From: Kiritimatiellia bacterium
GTDB lineage: Bacteria; Verrucomicrobiota; Kiritimatiellia; RFP12; UBA1067
Length of the DNA: 64,000 bases
Reading direction: 5' to 3'
NCBI GenBank assembly: GCA_017514235.1
Contig: JAFWKK010000081.1
Coordinates: 27,834 to 91,833 of the forward strand
In this document: positions 48,919 through 56,007 of the stretch, in pieces
Position numbering within the stretch: position 1 is the stretch's first letter
How the letters are laid out: each line of letters starts with the position of its first letter
Position numbers and translations under genes: made by a program
The notes under the pieces: model-generated
Told to the model about the DNA's origin: nothing
The model's database searches: none
What the model saw: the letters and a program-made list of their open reading frames with translations, nothing else

Positions 48919-50841
48919 ATGAAACGTCTGGCCGCGGTTGCGGCGCTTGCCGCGTGCGCGTTGGCGGCTCCTGCCGCGCATGTCGTGCAGACCGGATCTA
49001 TAGCCGAAGGCGGTTTTGGCGTTGCTACTGCGGAGACGCTGACCAAAGACGGTTGCGGCACCCTGCTGAACCTTTTTCACGGCAAGTGGACGCCTGAGAA
49101 GTTGCGTGCCGTCGGCGAACACTGCCGGAAGCACGGCTGCACGTTCACGATGGACGAGATGTTCAGCCGGTGGAGCGGCGAGCTGAAGGGCGAGTATGCG
49201 TCCCAGAAGGACGAGCTGCTGGCCGTGCTGCGCGAATATGGCGACGTGTGCGAGGGAACCCAGCACTACAGCGAGAGCGGCGGGCTGATGTTCTACTGGC
49301 ATCCTCACGACGCCATGCACCGCGGGCAGTTCTCTCCGCGCATCGCGAAGGGCGGCAATTCGCTCGCGCAGGCATACGCCGAGTCGTGCGCCCAGACGCG
49401 CCGCGACTTCCTCCAGGCGAAGGCGCTCGGACTGCCGGGCCCGATCTTCTCCATCGAATGCGCGTTCGGCTTCGCGCCGTACCTGATGCGGGCCGGATAT
49501 GACCGCGTCGACCTTGAGGTCGTCTATTCCGACGAGCTGGAGCGTGCCTACGCCGGCGCGAAGACTGCGGCGGAAGCGTTCGGACGCAAGCGCTTCGGCA
49601 CCGACATGGCGATGGAATGGTATGGCGGAATGCAGAACGACGGGCTCTGGGAGGCGCGCTGGCGCACCTCGCTTTACCATGCCTATGTTCGCGGTGCTGA
49701 TCCCATCTACAACGAGCACGGGCTGATGAGCCATATGTGCCACGGGCGGAAGTTCGACCGGGACCATCCCGTCTCGCGCCGCTACCGCAAGGTGCTCGCC
49801 GACTTCACGGCGTGGTGCAAGGCTCACCCGCGCGCAGACGGCTATCCGCTCGCGGCGGTCGGCGCTATTCATGGGCGGTTCGACGGATATGTCGGCATTT
49901 TCCAGACGCATCTCTTCGGCCAGCGTTCGAACGACGCCTTCCGCGTCACCGAAGCGGACCGCACGGCGTGGCGGCTCTTCGATGGGCTCTACCGCCGGCG
50001 CGGATGGCAGGAGCGCGACAGCTGGGGCGATGCCGATTGTTCCGGCAATCCGCCTCTCGGCGCGGCGGGAATCCTGCCGTTCGATGCGCCGGCGGCCGAG
50101 TTTGCTAAGTATCGCTTTCTCTTTTTCCTTGGGCGCAACGTGATGGACGACGCGCTTTACGCGAAGCTTGTCGATTACGTGAAGGGCGGAGGCACGCTGA
50201 TGCTTGTCGCAAGCCACATGACAGTGCAGGACGCTCCCGACGGCGGGTTCGCGCCATACAACGGCGGCGACTGGTCGGAACTTATCGGCGTGAAGATGAC
50301 CCAGGGGAAGCCGTGGCATCTGCCGCACGGCATGAAGTTCGTGAAGAACCCCGGTCCCGGCTGGAACTTCCAGCCTCTCACCGACACGTGGGACCCGGAC
50401 TTCATTGAGGGCGGCTTCGACGTCCCCGCGCTTGAGGCGACCGCCGCGACGCCGTTCATCGTGGCGTCCGACCGCTTCCACGAGAAAAAGATTGCAGAAT
50501 GCAAGGGCATTGGGTTCGTTCGCGAACTTGGCAAGGGACGCGTCGTTTTCCTTGCCTCGCTCGATTCGCCCGGGGCGTTCGGAGTGCGCAAGCTCTATTC
50601 CTACCTGATGGCGAAGGCTATGGAAGCCGTCGGCACAGAGGTGTGGCCGAAGGTGGAATGCTCCGACACCGTCCGATGGAGCGTCTATCCGGACGGTACC
50701 GTCTATCTGCTCAACACCGAGCCTCACCTTGCGCAAGAGGCTGTTCTCGAACGTTCTCCCGGCGCCGTGCGCGAACAGGTGCGGCTGTCGCCCGGAGAGC
50801 TGAAGATCGTCAGCAGGAATCAAATTGGAGAAAGACATTGA
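48919..50841 (+). CDS. Secreted putative glycosidase with GATase-like C-terminal domain
   Basis: A 640-residue exported protein (signal MKRLAAVAALAACALAAPAAH; SD AAAGGAG). The N-terminal two thirds look like a TIM barrel (FTMDEMFSRWSGELKGEY, GGLMFYWHPHD, GPIFSIECAFGFAPYLM, GTDMAMEWYGG). From about residue 385, FLFFLGRNVMDDALYAKLVD and GGTLMLVASHM resemble the GATase-like trimerisation domain of GH42 enzymes, followed by a small beta domain. I cannot name the GH family. An upstream ATG at 48889 is rejected because the signal peptide starts at 48919. Confidence 0.65.
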   Translation: MKRLAAVAALAACALAAPAAHVVQTGSIAEGGFGVATAETLTKDGCGTLLNLFHGKWTPEKLRAVGEHCRKHGCTFTMDEMFSRWSGELKGEYASQKDELLAVLREYGDVCEGTQHYSESGGLMFYWHPHDAMHRGQFSPRIAKGGNSLAQAYAESCAQTRRDFLQAKALGLPGPIFSIECAFGFAPYLMRAGYDRVDLEVVYSDELERAYAGAKTAAEAFGRKRFGTDMAMEWYGGMQNDGLWEARWRTSLYHAYVRGADPIYNEHGLMSHMCHGRKFDRDHPVSRRYRKVLADFTAWCKAHPRADGYPLAAVGAIHGRFDGYVGIFQTHLFGQRSNDAFRVTEADRTAWRLFDGLYRRRGWQERDSWGDADCSGNPPLGAAGILPFDAPAAEFAKYRFLFFLGRNVMDDALYAKLVDYVKGGGTLMLVASHMTVQDAPDGGFAPYNGGDWSELIGVKMTQGKPWHLPHGMKFVKNPGPGWNFQPLTDTWDPDFIEGGFDVPALEATAATPFIVASDRFHEKKIAECKGIGFVRELGKGRVVFLASLDSPGAFGVRKLYSYLMAKAMEAVGTEVWPKVECSDTVRWSVYPDGTVYLLNTEPHLAQEAVLERSPGAVREQVRLSPGELKIVSRNQIGERH

Positions 50842-52298
50842 ACATCACGAACATCGCTTCGCAACGGATGCTTACGCGCAGGACGTTTTTCGGGCAGGCC
50901 ACGGCGGCTACGGTGCTGGCTGCGGCAGGGTGCCTTCCGCGAAAGGGCGGCGGCGAGCCAAGGCTAAAGCTTGGCGTCCTTTCCGACATCCATATTCTCG
51001 TGCAGAAGGACTCCATGAAAAGCGACGTCTGGTTCGAGAAGGCGCTTCGCTGGTATGACGAGCGCAAGGCAGACGCCGTCTTGCTCTGCGGGGACATAGC
51101 GGACTGCGGGCTCGTGTCCGAACTCGAATACGCGGCGGAGATCTGGTACAAGGTGTTCCCGGGCGACAGGCGCAGCGACGGAGAGCCGATTGCGAGGCTT
51201 TTTCACTTTGGCGACCACGACTACGCCGGCTACGCCCATAAGTATCCGTGGGCCAAGAAATCGTCGAAAGATCCCGATGCGCCGAACCATGCGCTCGTGA
51301 ACGAGGACGTTGTCGCGATATGGGACAGGCTTTTCCACGAGAAGTGGGAGCCGATCCAGGTCAAGAAGGTCAAGGGCTACACCTTCGTCCTGGCGCATCA
51401 TCCGCACAACATGGAGAAGGGCACGGAGATACCTGGTCTCGCCGAGGCGCTTGCCGCCGCAAATCCAGACCCGACGAAGCCGTTCTTCTACTCAATGCAC
51501 CGTCCGGTGCATGGCACGTTGCCCGAATGGAATCCAAAGAGCCTTGAGAACGACCCTAACCACAAGGCGCTAGCGAAATATCCGAACGTGATGGCGTTCT
51601 TCGGGCACTGCCACAGGAACTGCGCGGACGAACTCAACCTCTGGCAGGGCGAGTACACCGTAGTGCATGTGCCGTCGACCAGCTACTGCTGTACGCGCGG
51701 CGGACGCGAGAACTCGTTCTCATGCGGGAACCAGCCGGACAAGAAGCGTCCGCAGCTGATGGATCGCGTGGACTGCATGACTTCCAACCAGGCGCTTTTC
51801 GCGACCGTCTGCGACGACAGCATCGTCCTTGAGCGGCGTGACGTCCGTCACGGCGCCGCGATGGGGCCGGACTGGGTGATACCGCTGCCGTCGCCTGACG
51901 GCTCGTGTTCCGAACTGGTGCGCAGGTCGGTGTCCGTCGCGCCGGCGTTCCCGGCGGGAGCGACGGCCGCAGTGTCGGAGCGGGTCGGGAAGAATCGCGC
52001 GAAGCAGCAGCTGGAGCAAGTCGTCGTGACGTTCCCGCCGGCGCACTCCGGCGACGGGCGGCCGCGCGCTCTCGACTACGAGGTGGTTGCGAGCGCGAAG
52101 GACTTCAAGCTTGTCCGCCGCGTGTTCTCGACGCGCGCGTACTGGACGGAGTCGGAGGAGAAGGAGCCGGCTTGCTGCGTCTTCGGCAAGTTCGAGCTTC
52201 CGAAGGACAAGGCGGTTACGTTCACCGTCCGCCCCGCGAACAGCTTCGGCATATGCGGCGATCCGCTTCCGCCGGTGAGGTGGAGTTGGAATTCGTGA
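50838..52298 (+). CDS. Tat-exported calcineurin-like metallophosphoesterase
   Basis: A 486-residue protein if translation begins at the TTG at 50838, which overlaps the previous stop and has GGAG 8 nt before it; the ATG at 50868 (MLTRRTFF) has no SD. A twin-arginine signal is followed by a lipobox-like AAAGC. Metallophosphoesterase motifs are VLSDIH, CGDIADCG, HFGDHDYAG, AHHPHN and GHCHRN; GDHD replaces the usual GNHD. A C-terminal beta domain (about residues 365-486) follows. It likely hydrolyses an extracytoplasmic phosphoester. Confidence 0.83.
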   Translation: MNITNIASQRMLTRRTFFGQATAATVLAAAGCLPRKGGGEPRLKLGVLSDIHILVQKDSMKSDVWFEKALRWYDERKADAVLLCGDIADCGLVSELEYAAEIWYKVFPGDRRSDGEPIARLFHFGDHDYAGYAHKYPWAKKSSKDPDAPNHALVNEDVVAIWDRLFHEKWEPIQVKKVKGYTFVLAHHPHNMEKGTEIPGLAEALAAANPDPTKPFFYSMHRPVHGTLPEWNPKSLENDPNHKALAKYPNVMAFFGHCHRNCADELNLWQGEYTVVHVPSTSYCCTRGGRENSFSCGNQPDKKRPQLMDRVDCMTSNQALFATVCDDSIVLERRDVRHGAAMGPDWVIPLPSPDGSCSELVRRSVSVAPAFPAGATAAVSERVGKNRAKQQLEQVVVTFPPAHSGDGRPRALDYEVVASAKDFKLVRRVFSTRAYWTESEEKEPACCVFGKFELPKDKAVTFTVRPANSFGICGDPLPPVRWSWNS

Positions 52299-52344
52299 AT
52301 GGCATCAGGCAAGGAAGGGCTGTAACATGCAAGGAGCAAACGCA

Positions 52345-53745
52345 ATGCAACAGACGATGACCCGCAAGGGGTTCATGGGGGCGGCTTTCGCCGCCGGAAC
52401 GATGGCGGCCTGCGCAGGCATTCCAAAGCCGGGAACTGGCAAGCGCTGGTATCGCGGCATGTTGCACATGCACACGCTTTGGTCGGACGGGCGCGCCCTG
52501 CCGGAGCAGTGCGCCGCCGCTTACAAGGACGCCGGCTACGACTTCATCGCCTTCACCGACCACAACCGGCTCGGCGTCGATCCGGACAGGTGGATCGCCG
52601 TCGGCAACGGCACGGAGAAGGGCTGGCCGCCAATCTGCGTGCATCCCGACTGCTTCAAGAATTACATGGAACGTTTCGGGAAGACCGCTTCCGTGCGCGC
52701 CGGCAAGGACGGGGCGCTCACCCATGTCCGCCTCAAGACTTTCGCCGAAGTCAAGAAGATGTTCGACGAGAAGGAGAAGTTCCTCATGATACCTGGCGTC
52801 GAGCTGACGACGGACGAGAAGGTGGACGGCGTCACCTACGCCATGCACATGAACGTCGTCGGAATCGACGACGTGATAGAGCGCGCAAAGCGGGCCAAAC
52901 TCATCGAGTACCTGCCGGGCCGCACGGTCGCCTCCGCCATTCGCGAATCGCGCGAGCTGAGCGAGGCGCTTGCCAGGGAGCGCGGCAATCCGCCGTTCTT
53001 CTGCATGGTGAACCATCCCAACTGGCTCTATTACGACGTGTATGCGCAGGATCTCATCGACAATCCCGAGATCCGCTACTTTGAGGTTTGCAACAACGGT
53101 TCCGAGTGGCCCGTGCCGGAGGAGCTCGATGGTGAATGGTACCACGACAACCTTTGGGATGCGGTGCTCGCCTACCGCATGACTCACGGCCAGCAGATGC
53201 TCTACGGCATCGGCACCGACGACACGCACTTCTACCCCGGAACCGGACTGGAATATTCGGCGTTCGGCGACAGCTACATCATGGTGCTTGCCGAGGAGCT
53301 TACGCACGAGTCGCTCTTCAAGGCGATTCAGCGAGGCGACTTCTATGCTGCGTCCCAGCAGGACCTTGAGGACGTTTCGTTCGACCGCAAGACGGGCACG
53401 CTGACCGTTTCGGTTCCTGCGACGCCTGGCGTCGCATTCAAGGTCCGCTTCATCTCCACGAAGAAGGGTGCCCCGCTCGATCCCGTGCGCTACGTGGACA
53501 TTCCTCCCGCCAAGGAGCATTTGAACCGTGCCCGCAAGGTGCCGATCTACGACGAGCGCATCGGCATGACGGTGAAGCTGGCCGAGGGCAGGACGGGCGA
53601 GCGCGTCGAGGCCTCCTACAAGCTGGAGGCCGACGACCTCTACGTCCGCGCCCGCGTGGAGAGCGACGCACCGACGAAGTTCAAGCGCAAGCGCTGCCTG
53701 CACCCGGCGCATCACACCGCCTGGACCCAGCCGTATTGCGCATGA
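52345..53745 (+). CDS. Exported PHP-domain protein (paralog 3)
   Basis: A 466-residue relative of the protein at 28366. The signal is MTRKGFMGAAFAAGTMAAC (Tat-like with one Arg replaced, plus a lipobox Cys). PHP metal motifs are intact: HMHTLWSDG, FTDHNRLG, NHPNW and GTDDTHFYP. The same C-terminal beta-rich domain occurs (FDRKTGTLTVSVPATPG), and the final HHTAWTQPY matches the paralog's AWTQPY. The ATG at 52345 is chosen for the SD AAGGAG 8 nt upstream; an ATG at 52327 would add six residues. It probably hydrolyses a phosphoester. Confidence 0.82.
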   Translation: MQQTMTRKGFMGAAFAAGTMAACAGIPKPGTGKRWYRGMLHMHTLWSDGRALPEQCAAAYKDAGYDFIAFTDHNRLGVDPDRWIAVGNGTEKGWPPICVHPDCFKNYMERFGKTASVRAGKDGALTHVRLKTFAEVKKMFDEKEKFLMIPGVELTTDEKVDGVTYAMHMNVVGIDDVIERAKRAKLIEYLPGRTVASAIRESRELSEALARERGNPPFFCMVNHPNWLYYDVYAQDLIDNPEIRYFEVCNNGSEWPVPEELDGEWYHDNLWDAVLAYRMTHGQQMLYGIGTDDTHFYPGTGLEYSAFGDSYIMVLAEELTHESLFKAIQRGDFYAASQQDLEDVSFDRKTGTLTVSVPATPGVAFKVRFISTKKGAPLDPVRYVDIPPAKEHLNRARKVPIYDERIGMTVKLAEGRTGERVEASYKLEADDLYVRARVESDAPTKFKRKRCLHPAHHTAWTQPYCA

Positions 53746-53776
53746 AACAACGACAGGCTTGAAAGGAGAACAAGAC

Positions 53777-54838
53777 ATGGAAATGACAAGACGTAACTTT
53801 GTAAGCACTGCGGCGATGGCCGCTGGAGGAATGTTGGCCAGGAACGGCCTGGCGGCGGCCTCGCAGAAGCAGGACGGCTTCATATGGGCCGGACTCTTTC
53901 ACATGGGCACCAACATGTGGAGCGACCAGCCGGTCACTTCCTGGGGGCCGTACAAGGGCGAGGACCTGAAGCTTGTGTGCCAGTCCGACCACGTGCGCTT
54001 TGACGAGAAGGTATGGCGTACGCTCACTGACCGCATGGTGCAGGCCGGGATGAACATGGTGGTCATCGACCTTGGCGAGGCCATACAGTACCCGAGCCAC
54101 CCGGAGCTGTGGGTGAACGGCAGCTGGGAGATCGAGCGCTTCCGCAAGGAGCTGGCGCGCCTTAGGGCGATGGGGCTGGAGCCGATCCCGAAGATGAACT
54201 TCTCCGCCGCGCACGACGTATGGCTCAAGAAGTACGAGCGCATGCTCTCCACAAAGCCGTACTATCAGGTCTGCTCCGACCTCATCCGTGACGTTTGCGA
54301 GATATTCGACCGTCCGCGCTTCCTGCATCTGGGCTACGACGAGGAGACCGTCGGTCATCAGCGCAAGTTCCTCTACTGCACCGTGCGCCAGGGCGACCTC
54401 TGGTGGAACGACTTCCTGTGGTTCGTGAAGGAGACGGAGAAGAACGGCATGCGCCCGTGGATCTGGAGCGACTACGTGTGGCACCACCCAGACCTCTTCT
54501 TCAAGCGGATGCCCAAGAGCGTGCTGCAGAGCAACTGGTACTACAGTTCCGATTTCGACTATGACGCGCTCAAGGCGAAAGGCAAGGAAACGTACATCAC
54601 CTACGTCAAGGCCTACGAGGAACTCGACAAGGCCGGCTTCGACCAGGTGCCTACGGGATCCAACTGGAGCTACGACAGCAACTTTGCCGGCACTGTGAAG
54701 CATTGCCGCAAGGTGTGCTCGCCGGAGCGGCTGAAGGGCTTCATGATGGCGCCGTGGTTCTTCACCCTGCCCGGCTGGGAAAAGAAGAATCTTGAGGCGA
54801 TAGACCAGGTCGGTGCTGTCATCAAGGCGGAGGCATGA
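53777..54838 (+). CDS. Tat-exported GH20-like barrel protein (paralog 2)
   Basis: A 353-residue protein with a twin-arginine signal (MTRRNFVSTAAMAAGG) and SD AAAGGAG. Shared family blocks: HMGTNMWSDQ, YPSHPELWVNGSW, NFSAAHDVWL, YYQVCSDLIRDVCEI, LHLGYDEE (Asp188-Glu189), RQGDLWWND and SVLQSNWYY. The LGYDEE block parallels the HxGxDE catalytic motif of GH20 hexosaminidases. It ends in an ATGA overlap with the RND adaptor gene, so it may share a transcript with the pump. Confidence 0.66.
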   Translation: MEMTRRNFVSTAAMAAGGMLARNGLAAASQKQDGFIWAGLFHMGTNMWSDQPVTSWGPYKGEDLKLVCQSDHVRFDEKVWRTLTDRMVQAGMNMVVIDLGEAIQYPSHPELWVNGSWEIERFRKELARLRAMGLEPIPKMNFSAAHDVWLKKYERMLSTKPYYQVCSDLIRDVCEIFDRPRFLHLGYDEETVGHQRKFLYCTVRQGDLWWNDFLWFVKETEKNGMRPWIWSDYVWHHPDLFFKRMPKSVLQSNWYYSSDFDYDALKAKGKETYITYVKAYEELDKAGFDQVPTGSNWSYDSNFAGTVKHCRKVCSPERLKGFMMAPWFFTLPGWEKKNLEAIDQVGAVIKAEA

Positions 54839-56007
54839 GGCGGAAGTTTGCGGCGACGGTCGCCGCCGTGGCCCTGGTCTTGCTCGGCTGGTTCGGGCGA
54901 GAAGCCGTAGGGTTCAGGGAAAAGCCGCGAGAGGAGCGTCCGCAGGAACCGCCTGCGGTAAGCGTTACGGTGGCGACGAACGCGCTGTTCAATCCTCCGG
55001 TCCAGTACGTAGGTCACGTGGAGTCCGCGCAGGTCACGGACATCCTGCCGCAGATCGACGGCTACATTCGGCGCGTATGCTTCACCGAGGGGGCGAAGGT
55101 GGGCAAGGGAGACCTGCTTTTCGAGATTGACTCCGAGCAGTATCTTGCCGCGAAGAACCTGCGATATTCCGAGGTCGCGAGCGCAGAGGCGAAGGTGACG
55201 GTGGCGCAAGCCGACTTGGAGCGCGCCGAGCGCTACTACAGGCGGCTGTCGTCCGCCGACGAGCGCGGCATAACCGCAACCGAGCGCGATGCCGCCGAGA
55301 CGGCGCTTGCCTCCGCTAAAGCGTCGCTGAACGCCGCGAACGCCGCCGTGGAACAGGCCAAGGCATCCGCCGCCATAGCCGACTTCAACCTCAGGCACAC
55401 CAAGGTCTATTCGCCGATATCCGGACGGATCGGCAGGGCTCTCCACCACGTGGGCGACTACGTGTCCCCGTCGAAGAGCGCCCTCGCCCGCGTCGTGCAG
55501 ACCGATCCCATACGCGTCGTGTTCCCGATCAGCGACCGAGACTACGACGCATGGCAGGCGGCTGCGGAGCGCGGCGGGCGAGAACTTAAGGATTCGCGTC
55601 GCCTCAGGCTTGTGCTGCCGGACGGCTCGCTCTACGGACACGAGGGCGTGATCGACTTCGGCGACAACGAGATGAGCCGCGAGACCGCTACGCTCACCAT
55701 GCACGTCTGTTTCGCGAATCCTGCGGGACGCCTTGTGGCGAATGCGTTCGTGCGCGTCCTTTCGGACGAGAAGAACCCGCCTGCGGCGATCGTCGTGCCT
55801 ACGGCCGCCCTTGTTCGCGCCGACGAGGGGCTTCAGGCCTGGAAGGTCGGCGACGACGGCAAGGTACACCCGGTCATTGTCGAGACTGACGGCGAATGGA
55901 ACGGCCTTTCCAGAGTGTCCAAGCGCCTCTCTGAAGGCGACAGGATCGTAGCCCTCGGCGCATTCAAGCTCAAGGACGGCGCCAGCGTGAGGGTGGTCGA
56001 GCGGTGA
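54835..56007 (+). CDS. RND efflux system periplasmic adaptor (MFP)
   Basis: A 390-residue HlyD/AcrA-type adaptor. An N-terminal anchor (FAATVAAVALVLLGWFG) precedes the lipoyl halves (VESAQVTDILPQIDGYIRRV and FNLRHTKVYSPISGRIG) that flank a coiled-coil hairpin (about residues 100-180, Ala/Glu-rich). Beta-barrel and membrane-proximal domains follow. It links the inner-membrane permease to an outer-membrane channel. It overlaps both neighbours. No outer-membrane factor gene is nearby. Confidence 0.92.
   Translation: MRRKFAATVAAVALVLLGWFGREAVGFREKPREERPQEPPAVSVTVATNALFNPPVQYVGHVESAQVTDILPQIDGYIRRVCFTEGAKVGKGDLLFEIDSEQYLAAKNLRYSEVASAEAKVTVAQADLERAERYYRRLSSADERGITATERDAAETALASAKASLNAANAAVEQAKASAAIADFNLRHTKVYSPISGRIGRALHHVGDYVSPSKSALARVVQTDPIRVVFPISDRDYDAWQAAAERGGRELKDSRRLRLVLPDGSLYGHEGVIDFGDNEMSRETATLTMHVCFANPAGRLVANAFVRVLSDEKNPPAAIVVPTAALVRADEGLQAWKVGDDGKVHPVIVETDGEWNGLSRVSKRLSEGDRIVALGAFKLKDGASVRVVER

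Noticed and set aside
48622-50838. A 738-residue open frame on the - strand
   Set aside because: It covers the EEP end and the putative glycosidase gene, both of which have clear motifs, signals and SDs on the + strand. The antisense translation shows no recognisable domain.
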